From positions 1,364,001 to 1,428,000 of the forward strand of contig NZ_CP012590.1 in assembly GCF_001278845.1 (NCBI RefSeq): DNA of 64,000 nucleotides, given 5' to 3'. Each line of letters opens with the position of its first letter. Position 1 is the first letter of the stretch. Positions 45,115 through 52,925 of this stretch are shown piece by piece. This stretch comes from Actinomyces sp. oral taxon 414. Its GTDB lineage: Bacteria > Actinomycetota > Actinomycetes > Actinomycetales > Actinomycetaceae. The position numbers were made by a program, and so were the translations under genes. The notes below the pieces were generated by a model. It saw only the letters and a list, made by a program, of their open reading frames with translations, ran no database searches and was not told where the DNA came from.

Positions 45115-45123
45115 TGCTACCAT
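45115..45123 (+). promoter_or_regulatory. Extended -10 promoter of the DUF222-HNH gene
   Basis: TGCTACCAT forms an extended -10 (TG-n-TACCAT), ending 6 nt before the ATG at 45130. Transcription should begin close to the ATG, giving a leaderless message. Confidence 0.55.
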
Positions 45124-45129
45124 GTACAC

Positions 45130-47181
45130 ATGTTCGAACAGAGTCCGACGGGAGGCGCCCTCCCCGCCCCGGGCGGGGAGGTGCCGGACGCGGCCGCCCT
45201 CGCCGAGCGCCTGGCGTCCCTGGCCCCCGGCGCGGACCTGGCCGCCCTCGTCGAGGGGCTCATGAGCGGCCTCCTGGGTCCCGCCGTGCCCGCCCCGCTG
45301 CGCGAGGAGGCCCAGGGGGAGGCGGCGCTGCTGGACGAGGGGCCCCTGGCGCCCGCGGACCTGTCCCTGCTGCGAGCGGCCCAGACCCGCGAGATCGGCG
45401 CCGCCGGGGCGCTCGCGGCGGACGCCCTGGGCGAGATGGGGGCGGAGGTGCTGAGCGAGGTCGTGGCGGCCTGCCACCGCCTGGCGGCCTGGTCCCAGTG
45501 GGCCCTGGGCGTGGCGAGCGCCTGCCTGGCCCGCAGCCCCGAGATGCGCACGGGCCCGGCGTCCTGGGGACCCGACGGGCGCGCGGAGCGCTTCGTCGCC
45601 CCGGAGGAGACCCGCTTCCGCGCCTCCAGCGAGATCGCCTGCCGTCTGGGCGTGTCGCGGGCGAGCGCCGAGCGCCTGCTGGACCGGGGCGAGGGCCTGC
45701 TGGACGGGGTCTTCACCCCCGTCGAATGCCTGCACCGCTGCGGCCTGCTCGACGAGGCCAAGGCCGCCCTCGTCCTGAGCCGTCTGAAGGGGGTCCCGTA
45801 CGAGGTCGCCCGCGAGGTCCAGGAGCGGGTGCTGCCCCGCGCGCCCCAGCGCACCCGCCCCCAGCTCGCCCGCGACATCGACCGCGCCCTGACGGCCCTC
45901 GATCCGGAGGGGGCGGGCGCGCGCCGCCGGCACAATATCGCCCAGCGGCACGTCGGCCGCCCGAGTCCGCGCGGCGAGGGCGTGGCGCGCATGAGCCTGC
46001 TCCTGCCGACGGCGGACGCCTTCCTGCTTGACGCGACCCTCGACGCCGTCGCCGCCTCCGCCCGCGCCAGCGGCCAGGATCGGACCCTCGGCCAGCTGCG
46101 GGCCGACGCCCTGGTCGGCCTGTGCCTGCACGCGCTGCGCAGCTCCCAGCACGCCGCCCACCGCCGCGCCCCCGGCGGACCGGGGGAGGCCGTCGATCCC
46201 GCGGACTGGGCCGAGGCGCCCGCTCAGGGGCCGGACCCCGACGCGGAGCGCCGGCGCCTCCTGCCCGACGGGGTCCCCCTGGAGGGCCTGCTCTCCTCCC
46301 TCAGCGACCTGGTGGGCTCCTCGAGCCCCTGGTGGACGCCCTCGGGGACCGGCCCCGTCCCGCTCCCGCCGGGCCTGACCGTGAGGGTGGACGTGACCGT
46401 CCCGCTCGACCAGCTCCTGCCCGACGCCGCCGCACCCCCGGCGCGCGGGGCGGGTCCGCGCCCCCCGTCCTCCGGCGACCCTCCCGACGCCCCCGTCCTG
46501 ACCGCGGGGGGCCGCAGCGCCCCCGTACCCGCCCTGCTCGCCCGGGCCCTGGCCGTCGGCGGGACCTGGCGGCGGATCGTCACCGACCCGCTCTCCGGCG
46601 CCGTGCTCGACGTCGGCCGCACCCGCTACCGCCCGCCCGCCGCCCTGGCCGATCTCGTGCGCGCCCGGGACCGCTCCTGCACCCATCCCGGGTGCGAGGT
46701 ACCTGCGCGCCGCTGCGACCTCGACCACCTGCGGCCCTGGGCCCGGGGCGGCACCACCAGTCTGGACAACCTCACCGTCCTGTGCGAGGCCCACCACCGC
46801 CTCAAGCACACGCCCGGATGGTCGCTCGTGCGGCTGGACGACGGCGCCCTCCAGTGGCGCACGCCCTCGGGGGCCGGCTACCGCCGCGAGGCCGACGGCA
46901 CCATTGTCCGCCTGCCCCGGCGGGTCGGGCCGCGCTCCCTCGTGGACCCCGGCGGGCCCGTCCCGGCGGGCCTGGCCGCGGCCGTCACCGGCCCCGTCCT
47001 GGAGCGCCTGGAGCGCGGACTGGCGCAGGCCGTCGCGCGGGCGGGGGAGGGGGCGGGCCGCCTGGAGACCCGCGGGCCCCGTCCCGGCCAGCGCCCCGGC
47101 GCCTTCGAGGCCGCCCCCTACCCCGCCGCCCTCCACGAGCTGGGCCTGACGGCGCTGCTGGACGCCGTCGTCCCCTTCTGA
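45130..47181 (+). CDS. DUF222 domain protein with C-terminal HNH endonuclease
   Basis: This 683-aa protein is of the 13E12-repeat/DUF222 type, which is found in multiple copies in many actinobacteria and is suspected of mobility. The N-terminal DUF222 helical region (ALAERLASLAPGADL, ETRFRASSEIACRLGVSRAS) leads to an HNH domain near residues 515-570 with CTHPGCEVPARRCDLDHLRP, ARGGTTSLDNLTVLC and EAHHRLKH; its metal-binding histidines are intact. I prefer the ATG at 45130 because of the extended -10 six bases before it. A second ATG lies 18 nt upstream. A Pro/Ala-rich C-terminal tail follows the HNH. Confidence 0.85.
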   Translation: MFEQSPTGGALPAPGGEVPDAAALAERLASLAPGADLAALVEGLMSGLLGPAVPAPLREEAQGEAALLDEGPLAPADLSLLRAAQTREIGAAGALAADALGEMGAEVLSEVVAACHRLAAWSQWALGVASACLARSPEMRTGPASWGPDGRAERFVAPEETRFRASSEIACRLGVSRASAERLLDRGEGLLDGVFTPVECLHRCGLLDEAKAALVLSRLKGVPYEVAREVQERVLPRAPQRTRPQLARDIDRALTALDPEGAGARRRHNIAQRHVGRPSPRGEGVARMSLLLPTADAFLLDATLDAVAASARASGQDRTLGQLRADALVGLCLHALRSSQHAAHRRAPGGPGEAVDPADWAEAPAQGPDPDAERRRLLPDGVPLEGLLSSLSDLVGSSSPWWTPSGTGPVPLPPGLTVRVDVTVPLDQLLPDAAAPPARGAGPRPPSSGDPPDAPVLTAGGRSAPVPALLARALAVGGTWRRIVTDPLSGAVLDVGRTRYRPPAALADLVRARDRSCTHPGCEVPARRCDLDHLRPWARGGTTSLDNLTVLCEAHHRLKHTPGWSLVRLDDGALQWRTPSGAGYRREADGTIVRLPRRVGPRSLVDPGGPVPAGLAAAVTGPVLERLERGLAQAVARAGEGAGRLETRGPRPGQRPGAFEAAPYPAALHELGLTALLDAVVPF

Positions 47182-47205
47182 TCTTCGGGGCCCGCCGCGC
47201 CGGCC

Positions 47206-48639
47206 CTAGCCCTTCTCGGCGGCGTTGTACCTGGGCAGCTCGCCGACGACGGGGGCGTCCTTGGTGTGCAGCTCGGAGTAGACCGACCAGGCCACGCTCA
47301 CCAGCGGCACGGCGACGACGGCGCCCAGCAGTCCCGCGGAGAAGGTGCCCACCGCGACGGCCAGGCCCACGACCACCGGGTGCAGCGAGACCTGCCGGCC
47401 CATAATGAGCGGCTGGAGGATGTGCCCCTCGATCTGCCCGATCCCGGCCACGCCGAGCCCGACGACGACCATGGCGATGAAGCCCTTAGAGGCCAGCGCC
47501 ACCACCATCGCCACCAGCATCGCCGCGGGCGCGCCGATGATGGGCACGAAGGCGCCGATGAAGACCAGGACCGCCAGGGGCGCCGCCAGCGGCACCCCGA
47601 CCACCTGCAGGAAGACCCCCGCCATGACGGCGTCGGTCAGGGCCAGGATGACCGTGCCGCGGGCGTAGCCGGCGAAGGTGTACCAGCCGGCCCCGGCCGC
47701 GCGGTGGACCCTCTCGCGCAGGCGCGCCGGCAGCTCGTTGAGGAACCAGCGCCACATGCGCCCCCCGGAGGCCAGGAGGAAGATGGCCGTGAACAGCGCC
47801 AGCGCGAGCACGACGAAGACGTCGACGATCGAGCCCGCGTTGGACAGGACCTCCCCGGCCAGGCTCGGGGCGTTGGACTGCACGTACTCCTGCCCCTGCT
47901 CGACCAGGTTCTGCACGGTGTTGACGAGCTCCTGCTGGGTCAGGTGGACCGGCAGGGGCCCGTGCTCCAGGAAGTCGACGATCGTGTCCAGACCGTCGGA
48001 GAACTGCCGCGCCAGGGAGTCCCACTGGCTCGTCACCGAGGACACGACGTAGGCGATGAGGGCGGCCACCACCGCCAGGGCCGTGAGCAGGCCCAGGAAT
48101 GTGGCCGGGTAGCGGGGCATGAAGCGGGCGAAGAAGGAGACCAGCGGGTAGAGGATCGCGGTGATGACCAGGGCGATGAACACCCCGATGAACACGGGGA
48201 TGACCTGCGCCGTGCCTATGAACACGAGGCTGACGGCCGCCACAATGCCCAGCAGGAGCCAGGCGCCCACGCCGCCGCGCACGAGCCAGCTGGGCAGGGA
48301 GTCCAGGGTCGAGGACCGCGCGGCGACCTCGCCGACCACCCTCACGCGCGCGGTCTCCTCCGGCTCCGGCTCCGGCGCGGCGCGCCGCTCGCCGGAGTCG
48401 ATCGGGGCGTCCAGGCGCATGACCAGGGCCCTGTCGGCCTCCCGCCACTGGTCCGCCCGGTCGATCTGACGGTGCAGCGCCTGCCTGGCCCGGAAGAGCG
48501 GGTTGATCGGGCGGTGCTCGCCGGCCCCGCGCGGGGGATCCGCCGGCCCGTCGGCCGGTGCGGCGACGTCGGCGGGGGCCTCGACCCCGGCCGGCTCCGG
48601 TGGGGGCCCCGGGACGGGGTTGGGATCATTCAGGGTCAA
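47206..48639 (-). CDS. AI-2E family transporter
   Basis: This 477-aa membrane protein belongs to the AI-2E/PerM family. Hydrophilic ends flank about eight helices (for example GVGAWLLLGIVAAVSLVFIG, VIPVFIGVFIALVITAILYP, GTVILALTDAVMAGVFLQVV, AIGTFSAGLLGAVVAVPLVS-like). The family name reflects one E. coli member, but many are Na+/H+ or unrelated exporters, so the substrate is unknown. The first 110 residues are a Pro/Ala-rich, charged extension. The start is TTG, with AAAGG 8 nt upstream. Convergent with the HNH gene, divergent from the mutarotase gene. Confidence 0.85.
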   Translation of the reverse strand: MTLNDPNPVPGPPPEPAGVEAPADVAAPADGPADPPRGAGEHRPINPLFRARQALHRQIDRADQWREADRALVMRLDAPIDSGERRAAPEPEPEETARVRVVGEVAARSSTLDSLPSWLVRGGVGAWLLLGIVAAVSLVFIGTAQVIPVFIGVFIALVITAILYPLVSFFARFMPRYPATFLGLLTALAVVAALIAYVVSSVTSQWDSLARQFSDGLDTIVDFLEHGPLPVHLTQQELVNTVQNLVEQGQEYVQSNAPSLAGEVLSNAGSIVDVFVVLALALFTAIFLLASGGRMWRWFLNELPARLRERVHRAAGAGWYTFAGYARGTVILALTDAVMAGVFLQVVGVPLAAPLAVLVFIGAFVPIIGAPAAMLVAMVVALASKGFIAMVVVGLGVAGIGQIEGHILQPLIMGRQVSLHPVVVGLAVAVGTFSAGLLGAVVAVPLVSVAWSVYSELHTKDAPVVGELPRYNAAEKG

Positions 48640-48692
48640 CGTCCGGCCTTTCTCTCGGTGACGCGGCGCCGTAAGCCTACTAGCGTGGTCGC

Positions 48693-49583
48693 ATGAGCAT
48701 CCCAGATGAGACGAGTCGAACCCCGACCCCTTCGCTCGCGCCCCGCCTGCCGCGCACCGCCGCCCTCGGACCCGGCCGCGGGGGCCTGCCCCGCCTCCTG
48801 GTCGACGCCGCCGCCGGCGGCGGTGAGATCTACCTCCACGGGGCGCATCTGACGTCGTGGCGCCCCCGCGGCGGCGAGGAGGTCGTCTTCACCTCGCGCC
48901 GGGCCGTCTTCGACGGCGTGCACGCCATCCGCGGGGGCGTGCCGATTTGCGCGCCCTGGTTCGCCGGGGGAGTCGATGGGGAGAGCTCCCCCGCGCACGG
49001 CTGGGCCCGGATCCGGCCCTGGGAGCTGCGCAGCGCGCAGGCCACTGCCTCCGGCGGCGTGCGCGCCCTGTTCGCCCTGGAGCACGACGGGCTGTCCCTG
49101 CTCTACGAGGTCGGCATCGGTGAGGAGCTGAGCCTGGACCTGTCCCTGCGCAACGCGGGCGGCGCGCCGCGCACTGTGGAGGCCGCCCTGCACACCTACC
49201 TCGCCGTCGGCGACGTCACCGCGGTGTCGATCACCGGCCTGGAGGGGGCCCGCTACTCCGACCGGCTCACCGATGAGGAGCGGGTGCAGGACGGGCCCAT
49301 CCGCTTCTCCGGGCGCGTGGACCGCATCTACCGGGCCCGGGGGCCCGTGGCCGTGACGGACCCGGCCGGCCGGCGGCGCATCGTCGTCACCGGGGTCCGC
49401 GCGCCCAACGCCGTGGTGTGGAACCCGTGGAACAGGGTCGCCGCGACCATGGCGGACCTGGGGGAGGAGTGGCCCTCCATGGTTTGCGTCGAGTCCGCGG
49501 CGGTGCGCGACCAGGCCGTGCGCCTGGAGCCGGGGGAGTCGATGTCACTGGGCGCGCGCATCGGGGTCGAGCCGCTCTCCTGA
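48693..49583 (+). CDS. D-hexose-6-phosphate mutarotase (aldose 1-epimerase family, YeaD-like)
   Basis: This 296-aa beta-sandwich enzyme converts the anomers of hexose-6-phosphates. It has LHGAHLTSWRPRGGEEVVFTS, a conserved RGGVPICAPWFAG, the catalytic histidine in PAHGWARIRPWELR, the Glu/Asp region LHTYLAVGDVTAVSITGLEG, and VVWNPWNRV. The ATG at 48693 follows TAGCGT (48681-48686) by 6 nt, pointing to a leaderless transcript. It is divergent from the AI-2E gene. Confidence 0.88.
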   Translation: MSIPDETSRTPTPSLAPRLPRTAALGPGRGGLPRLLVDAAAGGGEIYLHGAHLTSWRPRGGEEVVFTSRRAVFDGVHAIRGGVPICAPWFAGGVDGESSPAHGWARIRPWELRSAQATASGGVRALFALEHDGLSLLYEVGIGEELSLDLSLRNAGGAPRTVEAALHTYLAVGDVTAVSITGLEGARYSDRLTDEERVQDGPIRFSGRVDRIYRARGPVAVTDPAGRRRIVVTGVRAPNAVVWNPWNRVAATMADLGEEWPSMVCVESAAVRDQAVRLEPGESMSLGARIGVEPLS

Positions 49584-49658
49584 GGCCGGCCGGGCGCCCG
49601 CCCGCCGGGCCTCCCCCCGGACCGCCCGGACCTGTGATGCACCGCACCGGGAGCCGAT

Positions 49659-49689
49659 TTGCCCCGCCTCGACGCGGGCGTGCTAAGTT
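49659..49689 (+). promoter_or_regulatory. Candidate promoter of tRNA-Leu
   Basis: TTGCCC (49659-49664) is followed after 19 bp by TAAGTT (49684-49689), with TG one base before (extended -10). The tRNA begins about 47 nt later. Confidence 0.4.
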
Positions 49690-49736
49690 GTCCTGCGTCG
49701 CCGCGGCGGGGTCCGCCCCGCATCGCGATGAGCGCA

Positions 49737-49824
49737 GTCCGAGTGGCGGAATAGGTAGACGCGCTAGCTTGAGGTGCTAGTGCCCTATTAAACGGGCGTG
49801 GGGGTTCAAGTCCCCCCTCGGACA
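49737..49824 (+). tRNA. tRNA-Leu (anticodon GAG)
   Basis: The acceptor stem pairs GTCCGAG with CTCGGAC, followed by A as discriminator; no CCA is encoded. The anticodon stem CTAGC/GCTAG holds the loop TTGAGGT, with GAG at 49771-49773. The long variable arm TGCCCTATTAAACGGGCG, the T-arm GGGGGTTCAAGTCCCCC and the 88-nt length are those of a class II (Leu) tRNA. Confidence 0.97.
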
Positions 49825-49833
49825 CCCGGTGCC

Positions 49834-49863
49834 AGGGCCCCGATTCGAACGGATCGGGGCCCT
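49834..49863. terminator. Terminator after tRNA-Leu
   Basis: An 11-bp perfect stem (AGGGCCCCGAT at 49834-49844 with ATCGGGGCCCT at 49853-49863) with an 8-nt loop lies 9 nt after the tRNA and 15 nt downstream of the convergent membrane-protein gene. Confidence 0.8.
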
Positions 49864-49877
49864 CGTCGTCCGGCCGC

Positions 49878-51206
49878 TCAGGCCACCCCGGCCCCGGCCC
49901 GCCGCCGCTCGTCGCGCAGGCGCACCTGACGCGCGGACCACCGCGCGCCCGCCGCGCCGCCCAGCGCGAAGACGACCAGGGGCACCGCCGTCCCCGCCGG
50001 TCCGATCCCGTCGCCGCCCGCAATGAGCGAGTCGCCGTGGAAGACGGCGGCGACGACGGCCTGCGCGGCCAGCACGGCGACGACCAGGCCGATGTGCACG
50101 GCGGTCAGGGCGTTCCACCTGTCCTCCCGGCGCCTGGCCTCGCACCACGAGGGCAGGGAGGGGGCGTCGATGCGCTCCGGGGTGATCTCCACGGGCTTCC
50201 GGTCCCCGGGCGCGCGGGCCGGGCGGCTGAGGATCAGGGCGTCGGAGCTCCTGCGGCGGGCGCAGACGAACGCCCCGCAGACCCCGTAGGCCAGGGCCGG
50301 CAGGGGCACGGGGGAGAACAGCCCCATGGACACCGGGATCACCAGGGCCACTCCGGCGGCGGCCAGCCCCAGGACCAGGATGACGCCGAGCCCCGCCGTG
50401 ACCCGCCGGGCCCGGCGCGCCGCGCGGGCCACGTCGATCCGGTCGGGCCAGGCCGGCCCGGGCAGCCCGTCGCGGGTCGGCCCGCGCACCATGCGCTCCC
50501 CGCCCGGGTGGGTGAGCAGGTCGCGCCGCAGGCCCGCCTCCACGTCCAGGGGCCGGGAGGAGCCCGGCTCCTGGCGGGCGAGCCCGGCCAGCGTCCGGCG
50601 CAGGAGCCGCCACTGGTCCTCCGCCAGCCACGACGGCGTGCGCAGCACCCACGCGCGCCGCGCCAGGGTGAGCACGATCGCCGTCGTGCCGACCACTATC
50701 AGCGACACGAGAACGGCCATGAACACCTCGAAGAAGCGGTCCCCGCCGGAACCCAGCAGCTCGCGCCCCACCGTGACGGCGAACCAGTACACGCCGGCGG
50801 CCACGCCGACCGCGGCGAGCGCCGACACCAGGTGGCCGAATAAGTCCCCCGGGGACGGGGCGGCCGGGAACGGGCCGCCCCCGGTCCGCCGGTCCTCCGC
50901 CAGCGCCGCGCGGACGGCCCGCCGCACCTCCTCGACCGTCCCGACGGCGGCCAGGGGGACGGTCAGCCGCTCGCGCACCAGCCGCAGGGGGGTCGGCGAG
51001 CCGCCCAGCCCCGACTCGTAGAACGGGACGGGGCGCCCGGACCCCGCCCGGTGCTCGCCGATGCGGTCGAGCTTGAACCGGATCTCGGCGACCCGGGCGG
51101 GCACGCGCTGCTCGACGCACACCGCCCCCGAGCGCAGGCGCACCCGCACGGCCGGGCGCAGCCATCGGGGCGCGGGCGGGGCGGGCGGTGCGGGGTGCTG
51201 GCTCAT
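49878..51206 (-). CDS. Multi-pass membrane protein of unknown function
   Basis: The 442-aa product has about six hydrophobic segments in three pairs (GHLVSALAAVGVAAGVYWFA with VFMAVLVSLIVVGTTAIVLT; VTAGLGVILVLGLAAAGVAL with PALAYGVCGAFVCA; AVHIGLVVAVLAAQAVVAAVF with TAVPLVVFALGGAAG). They are joined by charged cytoplasmic loops rich in Arg. No conserved catalytic or transport motif is seen. The ATG at 51206 has GGAG 5 nt upstream. It lies alone between tRNA-Leu and the divergent GNAT-MazG gene. The function is unknown. Confidence 0.7.
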   Translation of the reverse strand: MSQHPAPPAPPAPRWLRPAVRVRLRSGAVCVEQRVPARVAEIRFKLDRIGEHRAGSGRPVPFYESGLGGSPTPLRLVRERLTVPLAAVGTVEEVRRAVRAALAEDRRTGGGPFPAAPSPGDLFGHLVSALAAVGVAAGVYWFAVTVGRELLGSGGDRFFEVFMAVLVSLIVVGTTAIVLTLARRAWVLRTPSWLAEDQWRLLRRTLAGLARQEPGSSRPLDVEAGLRRDLLTHPGGERMVRGPTRDGLPGPAWPDRIDVARAARRARRVTAGLGVILVLGLAAAGVALVIPVSMGLFSPVPLPALAYGVCGAFVCARRRSSDALILSRPARAPGDRKPVEITPERIDAPSLPSWCEARRREDRWNALTAVHIGLVVAVLAAQAVVAAVFHGDSLIAGGDGIGPAGTAVPLVVFALGGAAGARWSARQVRLRDERRRAGAGVA

Positions 51207-51315
51207 GCGGACTCCTCGTCATGGGGAGGGACGCCGCCCAGCCTAGCGGGCGGGCCCGCCGGGCCCGGCCCGCGAGCCGGGGCCGGGTGCGGCGCCGGGA
51301 CTATGATCGCCCGCC

Positions 51316-52497
51316 ATGAGGCCCTTCGAGATCCGCGTTCCCGCCGCCCGTCGGGGCGGCGCGGAGCCGCCCGCGCTCCTGCTGTCCGCGCCCACCGGGG
51401 CCGATGTCGAGCGGATCGCCGAGATCTGCCAGGACCCCGACATCCAGGAGTGGACCACCGTGCCGCGCGGCTACACCCGCGCCGACGCCGAGGACTTCGT
51501 GACCGGGGCCGTCGTCGAGGGGTGGGAGAGCGGCGAGGGGCCGACCTGGGCCGTGCGCGAGGAGCGGCCGGGCGGCGCCGTCCTGGTGGGCATGATGGGC
51601 CTGTCCGGCCGGGCCGGCGGCGTCTGGGAGATCGGCTACTGGCTGGATCCGGCCGCCCGCGGACGGGGCACCGCCTCCCGCGCCGCCCGGGCCCTGGTCG
51701 AGACGGCCTTCGACCCTGACGGCCCGCTGCGCGCCGCGGCCCTGCGGTGGCGCTGCGACATCCACGACGGGGTGCCCAACTGGGCGTCGTGGCGCGTGGC
51801 CCGGGGGCTGGGCTTCCGCCGGGAGGGGCGGGTGCGCTCCCTGTTGGTCAACGACGGCGTCCTGCACGACGGCTGGATCGGCACACTCCTGCCCGGCGAC
51901 CCGCGCCGCCCGGCGGCCCCCTGGGACGGGCCGGTCGTCGTGGCCGGGCGGCCGGCCGGCTCCTCCCACGCCCGCGGCGCCGACACCCCGCTGGTGGAGG
52001 CGGACGGCGTCGGCGAGCGGGAGGGCGACGACCCCGAGGCCCTCGTGCGCCGCTTCCACCGCCTCTACGGCCTGCCCATCCGCACCGACGGGCCCGGCCT
52101 GGAGCGCGAGAGCCTGCACATGCGCATGAGCCTGATCGCCGAGGAGTTCGCCGAGCTCGTCGGGGCCGTTTACGGGAAGGCCGCCCGCGGCGAGATCGAG
52201 GCCGCCTGGGGTCGGGCCGCGGCCGCCGACGACGGCGAGCGGGACACGGTGGCGGCCGCCGACGCCCTGGCGGACCTGGTCTACGTCGTCTACGGCATGG
52301 CCCTGGAGACGGGCATCGACCTGGCCGCCGTGCTCGCCGAGGTGCAGCGCTCCAATATGTCCAAGCTGGGCGCCGACGGGCGGCCGGTCTACCGCGGGGA
52401 CGGCAAGGTCCTCAAGGGGCCCGACTACTTCCCCCCGGACGTGGCGGGGGTGCTCGGGATCGGGCGGCGGGAAGTGGGCGGCGGGGCCGGGTCGTGA
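51316..52497 (+). CDS. GNAT acetyltransferase fused to MazG-like nucleotide pyrophosphohydrolase
   Basis: This 393-aa two-domain protein has a RimL-like GNAT domain at about residues 10-195 (PTGADVERIAEICQDPD, EIGYWLDPAARGRGTASRAA, WASWRVARGLGFRREGRVRS). At about 240-380 it has an all-alpha NTP pyrophosphohydrolase domain (MazG/HisE type) with LIAEEFAELVGAVYGKA and ADALADLVYVVYG supplying the EExxE and ExxD-like metal residues. Its YRGDGKVLKGPDYFPPD tail is typical of MazG-like house-cleaning proteins. The ATG is preceded by TATGAT 8 nt upstream. It may both acetylate and clear an altered nucleotide, but no substrate is shown. It overlaps the MFS remnant (GTGA). Confidence 0.82.
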   Translation: MRPFEIRVPAARRGGAEPPALLLSAPTGADVERIAEICQDPDIQEWTTVPRGYTRADAEDFVTGAVVEGWESGEGPTWAVREERPGGAVLVGMMGLSGRAGGVWEIGYWLDPAARGRGTASRAARALVETAFDPDGPLRAAALRWRCDIHDGVPNWASWRVARGLGFRREGRVRSLLVNDGVLHDGWIGTLLPGDPRRPAAPWDGPVVVAGRPAGSSHARGADTPLVEADGVGEREGDDPEALVRRFHRLYGLPIRTDGPGLERESLHMRMSLIAEEFAELVGAVYGKAARGEIEAAWGRAAAADDGERDTVAAADALADLVYVVYGMALETGIDLAAVLAEVQRSNMSKLGADGRPVYRGDGKVLKGPDYFPPDVAGVLGIGRREVGGGAGS

Positions 52498-52925
52498 GGG
52501 GATTCACGGCCCCGACGCCGGCCGCCTCCTCGCCGCCTCCGCCGCGCCCGCGCGACTGGACCGCCCTGGCCGTGCTCACCCTGGCGGTCACGCTCCTGGC
52601 CGTTGACGCCACGGTCCTGTCCCTGGCCATCCCCTCCTTGAGCGCCGACCTGGCTCCCAGCGCCAGCCAGCTGCTGTGGATCGGCGACGTCTACTCCTTC
52701 GTCCTGGCCGGCCTGCTGGTCACCATGGGCAATGTCGCCGACCGCATCGGCCGGCGCCGCCCGCTGCTCATCGGCACCGCCGGCTTCGGGGTCTCCAGCG
52801 TCCTGGCGGCCCTGGCCGTGGGCGCCATCGTCCCGCTCGTCTACGCCGTCATGGCCTGGCGGTACGTGCCCGCCGGGGATCCCGACCCGGCCGACCCGCC
52901 GGTCCATGGCACCATGGGCCCATGA
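52494..52925 (+). pseudogene. MFS (DHA2-type) drug transporter remnant
   Basis: An intact frame of only 143 residues matches the N-terminus of DHA2-family multidrug exporters: RDWTALAVLTLAVTLLAVDA, LSADLAPSASQLLWIGDVYS, LVTMGNVADRIGRRRPLLIG (motif A loop between TM2 and TM3), then one more helix. After SSVLAALAVGAIVP it runs into AVMAWRYVPAGDPDPADPP and stops. A full transporter has 12-14 helices in about 450-500 residues, so most of the gene was lost by an internal deletion. It is coupled to both neighbours (GTGA before, ATGA after), so ribosomes may still translate it. Confidence 0.75.

Noticed and set aside
45130-47181. DUF222-HNH gene as an intein or homing endonuclease within a host gene
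   Set aside because: It is a free-standing gene with its own promoter; no flanking host-gene halves are present.
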